NCBI RefSeq assembly: GCF_000471625.1
Contig: NZ_AUSW01000033.1
Location: forward strand, 100,069 to 164,068
Reading direction: 5' to 3'
Source: Psychrobacter aquaticus CMS 56
GTDB lineage: Bacteria; Pseudomonadota; Gammaproteobacteria; Pseudomonadales; Moraxellaceae
Length of the DNA: 64,000 bases
The translations under genes were made by a program, and so were the position numbers. Under the pieces are notes generated by a model. It was not told where the DNA came from, ran no database searches, and was given only the letters and a program-made list of their open reading frames with translations. This document shows positions 35,547 through 44,985 of the stretch, piece after piece. Within the stretch, counting starts at the first letter, position 1. Each line of letters begins with the position of its first letter.

Positions 35547-36779
35547 ATGCTCCAAATTCAATTACCTGCAGACCGACCATCCTCACCTCATGCTATTTTG
35601 AATCTTGCTTTTCGTATATTTTTTAGTGCAGCTGGCGTCTTTGCAGTACTAACAATGCTGCTATGGGTATTCGTGTTTACAGGTAAGACTAATATCGACG
35701 TTAACGCTATCAATCCGCTGTATTGGCACGGTCATGAGATGCTGTATGGCTATACGATAGCAGTCATTGCTGGATTTTTATTGACTGCGGTCAAGACTTG
35801 GACAGGAATGATGATGCCGTATGGCTATCGGCTACTGGGTATATTTCTATGTTGGGGATTTGCTCGCATAGGCTGGGCGCTAGTTGGAATGGGTGTGGGT
35901 AGCTCAAATCTTTGGCTAGCGTTGGCAGCAGTAGGGGACTTAGCTTTTATGGTATCGATGACTTGGGTCATAACTAAAGCCGTGTTGGCTGTCAAACAAT
36001 ACAAGCAAATGGGCATTATTTCTAAGTTAGGACTGTTAACTGTAGGCAATGGCCTATGCTACTGGGGAATTTATAGCGGGGACATGAACTATGTACGTGT
36101 CGGTATTTATTTAGGGCTTTATCTCATCATAGCGCTTGTGCTTACTATTGGTCGTCGTGTAGTGCCGTTCTTTATTGAGCGTGGCATCAGCTCTGCTAAT
36201 GCAGAACCCATAAAAGTTAAAAACAGCAAAACTCTTGATATCTTAAGTTTAGTTACTTTTCTAATCTTTATGATTAGCGATATTTTTTATCCTGATAAAT
36301 ACTTGTTGAGCATCAGCGCGCTTGGTGTAGCTTTAGTGAATGGCGTTCGTTTATTAGGCTGGTATCATCATGGTATTTGGAAAAAACCACTATTATGGTC
36401 ACTATATTTAGCATTTTTGGGAATGTGTAGCAGTTTTATCCTGTTTGCCTTACAGCCTTGGTTTGGGTTCAGTCATAGTATTGCTGTACATGCTCTAGCA
36501 TTATCAGGCATCGGCATGATGACTTTATCTATGATGGATCGCGTCTCTTTAGGTCATACTGGTCGTAATATTCATCAGCCATCAAAGGCAGTACCAGTGA
36601 TGTTCATCTTGATGATTGGGGTGTTCGTCTTCCGAGTGATTATGCCACTTATCACTATGGACTATTATTTAATTTGGCTAATGATAGCGCAAACCTCATG
36701 GATATTATGCTTTGCCTTATTCTGTACGACTTACATTCCTATATTGTCAAAGCCAAGACCTGACAAACTATTCGGCTAA
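35547..36779 (+). CDS. nnrS: NnrS family membrane protein (NO stress)
   Basis: 410 aa, about 12 membrane segments. Typical N-terminal FRIFFSAAGVFAVL, then INPLYWHGHEMLYGYTIAVIAGFLLTA (His pair possibly haem/copper ligands) and TWTGMMMPYG; later VPFFIERGI and HALALSGIGMMTLSMMDRVSLGHTGR. NnrS is associated with nitric oxide and nitrosative stress and haem/copper binding, but its activity is unclear. It completes the NO-related set with hmp and the YeaR-like gene. Confidence 0.9.
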   Translation: MLQIQLPADRPSSPHAILNLAFRIFFSAAGVFAVLTMLLWVFVFTGKTNIDVNAINPLYWHGHEMLYGYTIAVIAGFLLTAVKTWTGMMMPYGYRLLGIFLCWGFARIGWALVGMGVGSSNLWLALAAVGDLAFMVSMTWVITKAVLAVKQYKQMGIISKLGLLTVGNGLCYWGIYSGDMNYVRVGIYLGLYLIIALVLTIGRRVVPFFIERGISSANAEPIKVKNSKTLDILSLVTFLIFMISDIFYPDKYLLSISALGVALVNGVRLLGWYHHGIWKKPLLWSLYLAFLGMCSSFILFALQPWFGFSHSIAVHALALSGIGMMTLSMMDRVSLGHTGRNIHQPSKAVPVMFILMIGVFVFRVIMPLITMDYYLIWLMIAQTSWILCFALFCTTYIPILSKPRPDKLFG

Positions 36780-37480
36780 GTTAATACTAGGGTTTGTTTG
36801 ATATTCAACCATGGCACTGACAGAGGCTGTTTTTAACAATGAAGTGGCAAAAAAGAGTCCTGTCTTTTCAGGCTGATGCTAAAACCGCCCCATACTGTGT
36901 TGCAAGCCTCGCTAAGTTATTAACATTATCGTCGACTTGTGCCTTGTCTGAAACAGTTTTAGCGATCAGCAGTGTTTATTCGTGAATATTTAAACCCCAA
37001 CTTTGAAACGCTCACCTATATAAAATTTCGTGATTGGAAAAGCCTTTCAGGATATGAATAAAGCTTGAAAGGCTTTTTTGTGTTTTAAGAGCGAACCTCA
37101 TAGAGTTACTAACAAGTAATCAAGAAAGAAAAAAATAGGCATGTATATAAGGGCTTGTGAGGAATTGAGGTAATGCGAGGTGATGTCTAAATACAATGAT
37201 TGGTGCGCCCACCACGCTTCAATCTTTAAGCTAAAAACCTTTGTTAACAAGGGTTGTGGTTATTAATATTATTGTATGCACAGCAGTATGTACAACATTT
37301 TACTATCGCTAATCTGTTATTTTGCTGCTTATATGAAACAGACTTGATTACAAGTATTATGCTTATCTATGGTGCTTGCTATTCTAATGCATGGGATTAA
37401 TTCGCTAATCACTACGCGCGCGCAATTATCAGCAATTTATACGTGCGTTTTTCGTGCATAAACGTGCGTTTCTAAATAGT
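36780..37480. other. Gene-free stretch with repeat and terminator
   Basis: About 700 bp without a convincing gene. It holds the repeat-terminator unit at 36992-37080 and a short palindrome TGGTG-CGCC-CACCA (37201-37214), which also occurs as TGGTG-CGTC-CACCA at 5633-5646. Nothing else is recognisable. Confidence 0.5.
36992..37080 (+). repeat. Dispersed repeat copy ending in a terminator hairpin
   Basis: Begins AAACCCCAACTTTGAAACG, CTCACCTATATAAAATTTC, then the hairpin AAAAGCCTTTCA...TGAAAGGCTTTTTT. The unit at 9610-9700 has the same parts in the same order. It probably acts as the nnrS terminator region. Confidence 0.5.
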
Positions 37481-37642
37481 ATGAGCACAAAAAAAGAAGC
37501 CTTGGCAGCTCTAGGGGATGCTTTCTCAAACGAATCGTTTGATCGGCTCTCCGGATCTAGCCATTACCAAGACTTCTTATCTGAATCTTATCAAGCTAAT
37601 AATAGTGAAGTCAATGAGCTTTTAGGTTTGTTATCAATTTGA
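37481..37642 (+). CDS. Possible small hypothetical protein
   Basis: 53 aa from the ATG at 37481 (MSTKKEALAALGDAFSNESF), acidic and Ser-rich, no ribosome site and no known family. Codon content is plausible but support is weak. A longer reading begins at 37454. Confidence 0.25.
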   Translation: MSTKKEALAALGDAFSNESFDRLSGSSHYQDFLSESYQANNSEVNELLGLLSI

Positions 37643-37919
37643 GTTTTACCTAATTTGATAAATAGGTTGGCACAACTCACAGACATAAAAATGTCTGAGC
37701 AACCAATCCTTGATAACTATTCAAGGGGTGACTCAGATAACTTAAATATATCAATGGATAATGGTAATGTCAATCAAACTAAAAATCCAGTTAAATGCGT
37801 ATTAGCCAATATCGCACACTTTACACGCATATTCACAGCAAGCTGCGCGCTTAATCATTTGAATTGAAAGTATAAGCTTTGTATTGCGCTTAGAAGCACC
37901 TATATATTCAAAAGCTCTC

Positions 37920-38891
37920 TTAAATCGCTAAAAGCAGTTTTCCATCTTGTTCAAATAGAAAGCCTGCATCTATCAAGGACTCTATATCTCTATAAAAGGT
38001 TCTTTCCGTGCGATTACTATATAGAGCTTTGATTTGCGGATTACGCAATAATGCAGCAGGGGTATAAGTATCACTAAAGCCCATCATGACCATAATGGCA
38101 TTAAACTGTCTTTCAGAAATCGCTTTGTTAAACCTAGCATTATTCAAACTACCTTGATACAGCAAAAAACCAATCAGTTGATTGGACTGGTCATGTAAGT
38201 CATTAATCGTTTGCAGCATGCCATCCATCGCAAAATCAATAAATAGCGTATTTGGCAGATCCTTTTTGTTTTTAGCTTGTTTACGACAATGATTAAATAA
38301 AGCAAAGTATTCATGAATATTTTTTTGATAATACTGCCATATAGCTGATGATGACAGTCTATATCCTGATTGCTCATATATTAACATCTCAATCAACCGA
38401 CCCGTTCTACCATTGCCGTCCCAAAAAGGGTGAATAAGCTCAAAATAGTAATGAGCCAAACTAGCCCTAATAATCACATGCTGATTAATAATAGTAGGGC
38501 TATTTAGCCATTCAATCCATGCTTGTAATAGGTATTCAATATCTTCAAGGCATTTTGGGGGCTGATAACGCCCTCCATGCTCTGCATTACCGACATAGGT
38601 CTTTTGCCATTTTTCGTTGTCTCTAAATTGTCCGACTGGGTTATGCCCCTCATCTAAGCCTTGCGATACTAAAGCATGTAGATGTGTAACATCTGCTAAT
38701 AAGAATGGTTTGCCTTGTGTAGGCTCAAATTGTGGATTGCGCTGCTTATTCACCCATAGCAAAGCATCTTTGAGATTAAACAATCTTTTTTCGGCGCTTT
38801 TCTGAATATCTTTTGGGACAGTATGTAAGATATTACCTGTTTCTTCTTCGCTGAACTCTCCACCTTCAAACCCCGATATTAATAACGTCAC
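37920..38891 (-). CDS. Fic-domain protein (putative AMP transferase)
   Basis: 323 aa with the complete Fic motif HPFWDGNGRTGRL near residue 164, and the flap-type region EKWQKTYVGNAEHGGRYQPP before it. The C-terminal part (ISERQFNAIMVMMGFSDTYT, then TFYRDIESLIDAGFL) resembles a winged helix. Fic enzymes transfer AMP from ATP onto target hydroxyls. The first nine codons (MTLLISGFE) lie inside the 5' end of the dispersed repeat at 38868, so the original N-terminus may have been replaced and the true start is unsure. No clear inhibitory helix (S/T-x-x-x-E-G/N) is seen. Confidence 0.82.
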   Translation of the reverse strand: MTLLISGFEGGEFSEEETGNILHTVPKDIQKSAEKRLFNLKDALLWVNKQRNPQFEPTQGKPFLLADVTHLHALVSQGLDEGHNPVGQFRDNEKWQKTYVGNAEHGGRYQPPKCLEDIEYLLQAWIEWLNSPTIINQHVIIRASLAHYYFELIHPFWDGNGRTGRLIEMLIYEQSGYRLSSSAIWQYYQKNIHEYFALFNHCRKQAKNKKDLPNTLFIDFAMDGMLQTINDLHDQSNQLIGFLLYQGSLNNARFNKAISERQFNAIMVMMGFSDTYTPAALLRNPQIKALYSNRTERTFYRDIESLIDAGFLFEQDGKLLLAI

Positions 38892-39090
38892 CTAAGAAAA
38901 GCAAATTTCATACCCCAGCCCTCTATACTATATGAATAATAGCATATAGAGCTTTTCCGATTTGTCAGAGTAAAATTGTTCTATGGCATATGCAGATATT
39001 GATGATATTTTAAATACCATAATATTGAGGGGTTTACTACCTAATAAGTTATATTTTCAATAAGAACTTGATCTACTTTAGCGTTAACTA
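38868..39090 (+). repeat. Dispersed approximately 220-bp repeat, copy 1
   Basis: Begins AAACCCCGATATTAATAACG, TCACCTAAGAAAAG. It continues through a hairpin region (CTCTATACTAT...ATAGCATATAGAG), a TATGGCATATGCAGATATTG block and ACCTAATAAGTTATA to CTACTTTAGCGTT. It aligns over its full length with 56860-57080, about three quarters identical by eye. It covers the start of the Fic gene. Confidence 0.75.
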
Positions 39091-39152
39091 TTTCTAGTAT
39101 CGATCTAAATTTTCAGCATAGCTCGACTATAAAACTGACTACATCAGTGTAT

Positions 39153-39383
39153 TTATACGGAATCTAATGCTTGCTGGCAAGCTTCAGCTAAATAAGGATC
39201 AACCGTATCCTGTTTTAGTAGCCACTTAAGATATCCAGCCCCATCAGAATGGGTAGTCAAATCTGCAATAGCCTCACCTTTATGTTTACCAAAGCTTAAA
39301 TGCGTCGGTACACGCGCCATTTCGCTAAACTTATATAGGCTCTTCACATCACTTATCTCATGACTGTAGTGGTCAACAGACCC
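39153..39383 (-). pseudogene. C-terminal fragment of an exonuclease-type protein (DUF3820)
   Basis: The frame is open from a stop at about 39386 to 39153 and encodes ...VPTHLSFGKHKGEAIADL, then GAGYLKWLLKQDTVDPYLAEACQQAL. The F-G-K-H-K-G and Y-L-x-W-L-L pattern belongs to the C-terminal domain found in ExoX-like 3'-5' exonucleases and DUF3820 proteins. The nuclease part is missing. Only a GTG at 39347 could start it, so I read it as a relic. Confidence 0.6.
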
Positions 39384-39413
39384 TACTCATAAATATGTAA
39401 GAGATATTGAAAA

Positions 39414-39438
39414 AGCGTACCCACATTGTGAATACGCT
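39414..39438 (-). terminator. Probable benK terminator
   Basis: AGCGTA (39414-39419) and TACGCT (39433-39438), flanked by A runs that give a T tract on the minus strand, 58 bp after the benK stop. Confidence 0.5.
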
Positions 39439-39495
39439 AAAAACTAATAAGTCTAAAATAAGAATATATGAATGAAAATAACGTCCAAATCAGAT

Positions 39496-40860
39496 CTAGG
39501 TCGCTATAGATGTGTCTAAATCAACAGGTTTTTCTTGAGTTGTTTTACTGTCCACTGCTGCATTCAAGTTTACAAAGAAAATAGCAATGGCTGCAATTAT
39601 TCCTGGTATGGCGATAAACAAAAAGTTCATCTGGTGACTTAGCTCAAGTGTAAGTAGTGCCCCAGTCAAGATAGGACCTACGATAGCACCAATGCGGCCG
39701 ATACCTGATGCCCAGCCCATAGCTGTCGTACGTACAGCAGTCGGATAATACTGAGCCACAAAAGTATAGAGCAGTATCTGTGAGCCAATAGTCGTAGCGC
39801 CTGCAATCGCGATTAGGGTATATAGCACTGCTTGAGGACTATTATAGCCAAGTAATATTAACGCGGCTGCACCGGCGACAAACATAATAGTTAATACCGG
39901 CTTTAGATGGAATCTATCAGCCAGGACACCACCACCAATAGCGCCGACCATACCACCAATATTGAGCGCAAATAAGAACAGCATACTAGCGCCTAGCGAG
40001 TAACCTGCTTGAATCATAAGCTTTGGTAACCAGCTGGCGAGAGCATATACCATCAACAAGCACATGAAAAAGGCTACCCAAAACATGATGGTGGTAAAGC
40101 CTCGATTTTTTAGAAATAACGCTTTAATAGGCGCACCATCACCTTTGGTTGGCTCGTCTAATAATAAAGTGGTAGAGGTAGTAATGGTTTCTTGTGGCGC
40201 CAATTTTTGCACGATAGCTTTGGCTTCTGTATCTCGCTTTTCTTTTACAAGATACATCAAAGATTCAGGCAGCATTTTCCAAATGATCGGCAATAGCAGT
40301 AGTGGGATTCCTGCAATATAAAACATAATCTCCCACCCAAAATCCACCACCAAAAACGACCCTAATAAAGCAGACGCCATGCCGCCGATAGCATAGCCAC
40401 TGAACATAACAGCCACTAACGTACTGCGAATACGTTTTGGCGCGTATTCGGAAGTTAGAGCCACACAAATTGGCATCACACCACCAATACCTAAACCAGC
40501 AATAAAGCGCAAACCAGCAAATTGCATTGGACCGCTAGCAAAGGCACCTAAGAAAGTAAAGCCGCTGAATAAGCCAACGCAAATCATGATGGTTTTCTTA
40601 CGACCAATTTTGTCAGACAACGTACCAAAAAACATGGCACCAAACATCATGCCAAATAGGGCGGCGCTGGCAAGGAAACCTGCTTGTACAGCGGTCAGTG
40701 ACCATTCTTCCATCAGTAGCGGTAATGCCACACCATAAATAATGAGATCGTAGCCATCAAAGATAATGATTAACAAACACCAAAACAGTACTTTCCAATG
40801 AAAGGGTGCAAATTTGGCGTTATCAATAACTTTATTGATGTTTAAAGTGGGTGATTCCAT
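39496..40860 (-). CDS. benK: BenK, benzoate:H+ symporter (AAHS family MFS)
   Basis: About 454 aa from the ATG at 40860 (GGAGAA 6 bp upstream). 12 membrane segments. The aromatic-acid symporter signature DGYDLIIYGVALPLLMEEW is in segment 1, with GTLSDKIGRKKTI in loop 2-3, and APKRIRSTLVAVMFSGYAIGG. Imports benzoate or a related aromatic acid. Its promoter carries an ATAC-N7-GTAT operator identical to the one at catB-catM, so it should belong to the same regulon despite lying 12 kb away from benA. Confidence 0.88.
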   Translation of the reverse strand: MESPTLNINKVIDNAKFAPFHWKVLFWCLLIIIFDGYDLIIYGVALPLLMEEWSLTAVQAGFLASAALFGMMFGAMFFGTLSDKIGRKKTIMICVGLFSGFTFLGAFASGPMQFAGLRFIAGLGIGGVMPICVALTSEYAPKRIRSTLVAVMFSGYAIGGMASALLGSFLVVDFGWEIMFYIAGIPLLLLPIIWKMLPESLMYLVKEKRDTEAKAIVQKLAPQETITTSTTLLLDEPTKGDGAPIKALFLKNRGFTTIMFWVAFFMCLLMVYALASWLPKLMIQAGYSLGASMLFLFALNIGGMVGAIGGGVLADRFHLKPVLTIMFVAGAAALILLGYNSPQAVLYTLIAIAGATTIGSQILLYTFVAQYYPTAVRTTAMGWASGIGRIGAIVGPILTGALLTLELSHQMNFLFIAIPGIIAAIAIFFVNLNAAVDSKTTQEKPVDLDTSIAT

Positions 40861-40940
40861 TCGACTTTCTCCATGAATAATATCCTTATAAGTACTCATT
40901 AAGTTAGGGTTTTCTAAGGGTCAAGTCAAAAACCCTCTAA

Positions 40941-40965
40941 GTATAAATTTATACCTAAAAGGTAT
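40941..40965. promoter_or_regulatory. CatM/BenM-type operator at benK
   Basis: ATACCTAAAAGGTAT (40951-40965) is ATAC-N7-GTAT, the consensus of Acinetobacter BenM and CatM. It is the exact reverse complement of the site at 55766-55780. It overlaps a second palindrome, GTATAAATTTATAC (40941-40954). It lies about 80-105 bp from the benK start. Confidence 0.8.
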
Positions 40966-41280
40966 GGATATCGTTTTGGTGGTATAGAAGATATATTATT
41001 CTGTCCAAAATAGGGGATTAGCGTTGAAGTAAAGTACAGTTGATCCACTTTAAAAAAAATTACGGTTCTGCTGGTGTGAATTTTATGAAGCATCTGTTAC
41101 GCTTGCGAACAGCCAGCGAAGAAAATTTATGCCAGTAGAACATAATTAACGGATGTGCTATTTTTATTCTAGATTGGCTATATTGGTTACTCATAAGCGT
41201 GGTGTTTTCTGTCATTTCTGTTTTTTAAAAAATCCTCCACTTACTATTTTTAGATAATAGGGTTAAAAATAGTGATAAAA

Positions 41281-41317
41281 AAGGCGCTCATATATCTTTT
41301 TAATATATGAGCGCCTT
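41281..41317 (-). terminator. gdhA terminator
   Basis: A perfect 15-bp stem, AAGGCGCTCATATAT (41281-41295) and ATATATGAGCGCCTT (41303-41317), with a 7-nt loop and a T run on the minus strand. Confidence 0.88.
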
Positions 41318-41356
41318 AGATTGTCATTACGATGAATTAAACACTCTTAACTAGAA

Positions 41357-42703
41357 TTAGTTCAAAATACCATAAGCAACCAATGCGTCAGCAACGCGTT
41401 TAAATCCAACGATATTAGCACCGGCCATATAATTGATATAGCCATTATCAGTTTGACCGTACTGTTCGGAGGCAGCTGCTGCACTGTCATGGATATTTTT
41501 CATGATATTTTTGAGGCGCAAATCTATCTGCTCAAAGGTTTTGTATTGACGCACTGAGTTTTGTGACATTTCAAGTGCCGATACTGCCACACCGCCTGCA
41601 TTGGCCGCTTTACCTGGAGCATAATGTACGCGGTGTAAATGGATGTAATCAATCGCTTCGGCGGTCAGAGGCATGTTGGCACCTTCGACGACATAGGTAA
41701 TACCATTGTCAACCATGAGCTTGGCATCTGCTTCAGTGACTTCGTTTTGCGTCGCTGATGGCATCGCGATATCGCCTTTGAATTGCCACGGCTTTTGCTT
41801 TGCAAACCATTCACCGCCGTAGACATCGACATATTCAGCCAGGGGCTTACTTTTTGCTTTTTGGGCTTTTAGCCAGTCGATTTTTTCTTGGTTTAGACCT
41901 GCTGCATCGTACAAAGTGCCTTGTGAGTCTGACACGGTGACGACGACACCGCCCAGCATATGGACTTTTTCTGCAGCATGTAATGAGACGTTACCAGCAC
42001 CTGAAATCAGTACTGTTTTACCTATGATATCGTCGTTTTGCGCAGCAAGCATGTTCTCTAAGAAATACACGGCGCCATAACCTGTTGCTTCCGTACGCAT
42101 CAAACTTCCGCCAAAACCAACGCCTTTCCCAGTCAAAACCCCGCCATATTCGTGTGTGAGATTCTTATACATGGCAAACATATAACTGACTTCACGCCCA
42201 CCGACACCAATGTCGCCAGCAGGCACATCGATGTCTTTATTGACGTAGTGATGTAGCTCACGCATAAAAGCGTAACAAAAACGGCGGATTTCACTGTCTG
42301 TTTTGCCTTTAGGATCAAAATCCGAGCCGCCTTTACCGCCGCCCATTGGCAATCCAGTTAAAGCGTTTTTGAATATTTGTTCAAAACCTAAGAACTTCAA
42401 AACAGATTGATTGACAGTTGGATGAAACCTAACGCCACCTTTGTAAGGACCTAAAGCATTACTGAACTGAACGCGCCAACCTCGGTTAACCTGAACTTCA
42501 CCTTTGTCATTTTCCCAGTTAATACGAAAGGCCATAATGCGGTCAGGCTCAACGAGGCGTTCGAATACTTTCAACGTATTGTATTCAGGATGAGCGTCGT
42601 AGAGTGGTGCAATCGTAATGGCAACTTCTTTGACCGCTTGAACGAATTCAGGTTGATGGGCATAACGTGCTTCGACTTTTTCGATGGTCTGACTGATACT
42701 CAT
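41357..42703 (-). CDS. gdhA: NADP-type glutamate dehydrogenase
   Basis: 448 aa, the usual length for the hexameric small enzyme. FSNALGPYKGGVRFHP, LTGLPMGGGKGGSDFDPKGK (active-site Lys), DVPAGDIGVGGREVSYM and a nucleotide-binding GAGNVSLHAAEK. It interconverts 2-oxoglutarate plus ammonia and glutamate. It is the last gene of the reverse-strand run before benK, ended by a strong terminator, and follows the amidohydrolase by about 70 bp. Confidence 0.95.
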   Translation of the reverse strand: MSISQTIEKVEARYAHQPEFVQAVKEVAITIAPLYDAHPEYNTLKVFERLVEPDRIMAFRINWENDKGEVQVNRGWRVQFSNALGPYKGGVRFHPTVNQSVLKFLGFEQIFKNALTGLPMGGGKGGSDFDPKGKTDSEIRRFCYAFMRELHHYVNKDIDVPAGDIGVGGREVSYMFAMYKNLTHEYGGVLTGKGVGFGGSLMRTEATGYGAVYFLENMLAAQNDDIIGKTVLISGAGNVSLHAAEKVHMLGGVVVTVSDSQGTLYDAAGLNQEKIDWLKAQKAKSKPLAEYVDVYGGEWFAKQKPWQFKGDIAMPSATQNEVTEADAKLMVDNGITYVVEGANMPLTAEAIDYIHLHRVHYAPGKAANAGGVAVSALEMSQNSVRQYKTFEQIDLRLKNIMKNIHDSAAAASEQYGQTDNGYINYMAGANIVGFKRVADALVAYGILN

Positions 42704-42775
42704 GTTTTTTCCTTATCTGTATAGCAAAGCTAAAAATAATGGTTTAGCGTCATTGAGACGTCTATGTTTTATGCA

Positions 42776-44071
42776 CTATTGATTCATGGCCAAATAATCT
42801 ATAGCTAATTGGCTCAGCGCTTTAGTACCGATTTTAAAAGATGATTCGTCTGCATAAAAATAGGGCGAGTGGTTGTAGGGTGCCTTACTGGCGTCTTGTC
42901 CTACGGGTGTACCGCCTAAGAAAATAAACAAACTTGGTACTTCTTGAGAATAAAACGCGAAATCTTCAGAGGCTGTTAGTTTTGGTACGTCAAGGACATT
43001 GTCAGCACCTGCTACATTTTTGAGCGTGGGCAGCATCTGCGCGGTAAGTGCTGGATCATTGATGGTGACAGGATAGCCTTGGGTGATTTTGACGTCTGCT
43101 TCTGCACCGGATGCCATGGCTATGTGGGAGGCCGTTGTTTTTATGTTGTCAAAGATTTTAGCGCGATTGTCCATATCGAAATTACGAATTGTGCCAATCA
43201 TATTGACACTGTCTGGAATAATATTGTCACGTATCCCGCCGCTTATTTTACCAAATGAGATAATAGCAGGCTCTTTAGTGATGTCAATTTGACGGCTGAC
43301 GATATGATTGACCCCGGTTACAATCTGTGACGCGGCAGCGATGGGATCAACTCCATTCCAAGGCGCTGAACCATGAGTCTGTTTGCCTTTCACTGTGATG
43401 TCAAATGTGTCGCCACTAGCCATGATAGGGCCGCTTCGATAACCAATCTGTCCAGTATTTAGATTCGACATAATATGCAATCCAAAAGCAACATCTGGTT
43501 TATACTTTTTGAAGATACCTTGCTTTAACATCAGGTTGGCACCACCTTCTTCTCCTTTAGGCGCGCCTTCTTCTGCTGGTTGGAATACGAACATGATATT
43601 GCCGTGCAGTTCTTTTTGTACGGCGGCCAGTACTTCAGCCGTCCCCATAAGCATGGCAACATGAGTATCGTGTCCGCAGGCATGCATGACGCCCACATCC
43701 TCTCCCATGTACTTAGTCACAATCGTTGATTTGAATGGGACATCCGTTTTCTCAGTGACTGGTAGGGCATCCATGTCTGCCCGTAGCATGACCGTCGGTC
43801 CGGGTTTAGCGCCTTTTAAGAATCCAACAACGCCAGTATGGGCGATGTCAGTTTCAACCTGCATACCGAGTGATTTTAGATGCTTGGCAACAATAGCAGC
43901 GGTACGGGTTTCCCGATTACTTAATTCAGGATGCTGGTGAATATCCCGACGCCATTCAATCACCTTCTTTTCAACGCTTTTGACTTCTTTATCGATATTA
44001 ATATCGGCATGAGCGCTAAATGCGCTACAGGCAGCAATACTGATAACTAATGCGCGTAATGATCTTTTCAT
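42776..44071 (-). CDS. Secreted M20D amidohydrolase (hippurate hydrolase-like)
   Basis: 431 aa with a signal peptide (MKRSLRALVISIAACSAFSAHA). M20D metal and catalytic motifs: MHACGHDTHVAML, FQPAEEGAPKGEEGGA, FGLHIMS and ASEDFAFYS. The family cleaves N-acyl amino acids such as hippurate (benzoyl-glycine) or indole conjugates. Its position between pcaD and gdhA suggests it frees benzoate outside the inner membrane for the ben pathway; that substrate is an inference from context. Shine-Dalgarno AAGGAAGGG. Confidence 0.82.
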   Translation of the reverse strand: MKRSLRALVISIAACSAFSAHADINIDKEVKSVEKKVIEWRRDIHQHPELSNRETRTAAIVAKHLKSLGMQVETDIAHTGVVGFLKGAKPGPTVMLRADMDALPVTEKTDVPFKSTIVTKYMGEDVGVMHACGHDTHVAMLMGTAEVLAAVQKELHGNIMFVFQPAEEGAPKGEEGGANLMLKQGIFKKYKPDVAFGLHIMSNLNTGQIGYRSGPIMASGDTFDITVKGKQTHGSAPWNGVDPIAAASQIVTGVNHIVSRQIDITKEPAIISFGKISGGIRDNIIPDSVNMIGTIRNFDMDNRAKIFDNIKTTASHIAMASGAEADVKITQGYPVTINDPALTAQMLPTLKNVAGADNVLDVPKLTASEDFAFYSQEVPSLFIFLGGTPVGQDASKAPYNHSPYFYADESSFKIGTKALSQLAIDYLAMNQ

Positions 44072-44151
44072 ATCCCTTCCTTATTTGAGGTAACTTCCTT
44101 GTTGGTATTTTTTTCATAGTCGCGTTTAGATACGCCATAGATTTGACGTGA

Positions 44152-44931
44152 TTAATGGATTAAATATTGCCGGAGTAGCTGATTGAATGTTTCAGGCTGC
44201 TCAATATTTGATATGTGTGACGCGTCGATAGTAGCAAGCTTAGCATTAGGAATATGTCCGACTATATATTGACCATCGGCAACCGTCGTCACTGGATCTT
44301 TAGAACCTGCAAGCACTGTGACTGGTACGCGGATATCTTTTAGCTGCTCACGAGTATCAGCGTTAGATAATGCCTCGCAGCAGCTGGCATAACCCTCGCT
44401 ACTGCCAGCTGCGAGAGCGCCAGATAATGCTTTAACTACATCAGGATGATTATCAATAAAACTTGCTGTGAACCAACGCGAGGCAGCTGTAGCGGCGATA
44501 GGATCTAGACCTTGCTCACGTACCAATTGCGCGCGATCTACCCATGCCGCCTCATTACCAATTTTCGCGGCAGTATTGCATAGCATCAAGTGATGAAAGC
44601 GGTCAGGGTGATTGATGGCTAGCCATTGACCAGTCATACCGCCCATAGAAATGCCACAAAAAAATGCTTTATTAATATTCAAGTAATCAAGCAAATTAAT
44701 GACGTCTTGCCCAAGCTGATCCAAATTATAAGGACCTATTGGGGCGGAAGAATTACCATGACCACGGGTGTCATAGCAGACAATAAAATAATCATTTTGC
44801 AAGACATCGATTTGTGGCTGCCACATATGATAGCTGGTGCCTAAAGAGTTGGAAAATATCAAAGCAGGATTGCTGTTATCACCAAAAGTGGCGTAGTTTA
44901 GGGCAATTTCTTGGTTGTCAAATATGGGCAT
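44152..44931 (-). CDS. pcaD: 3-Oxoadipate enol-lactonase
   Basis: 259 aa alpha/beta hydrolase: FSNSLGTSYHMWQPQ, YDTRGHGNS, nucleophile Ser in GISMGGMTG, Asp in VLAGSKDPVT, His in IDASHISNIEQP. Hydrolyses the enol-lactone made by CatC to 3-oxoadipate. Called catD when it belongs to the catechol branch. Follows pcaF by 54 bp. Confidence 0.92.
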   Translation of the reverse strand: MPIFDNQEIALNYATFGDNSNPALIFSNSLGTSYHMWQPQIDVLQNDYFIVCYDTRGHGNSSAPIGPYNLDQLGQDVINLLDYLNINKAFFCGISMGGMTGQWLAINHPDRFHHLMLCNTAAKIGNEAAWVDRAQLVREQGLDPIAATAASRWFTASFIDNHPDVVKALSGALAAGSSEGYASCCEALSNADTREQLKDIRVPVTVLAGSKDPVTTVADGQYIVGHIPNAKLATIDASHISNIEQPETFNQLLRQYLIH

Positions 44932-44985
44932 GCTGAGTATCCTTATTTAGGATTGAAATGTTAAAGGCGTATGTAGAAATAAGTA

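Noticed and set aside
37655..37867. 70-codon forward ORF
   Set aside because: No ribosome site or motif, and lies in repeat-rich decayed DNA.
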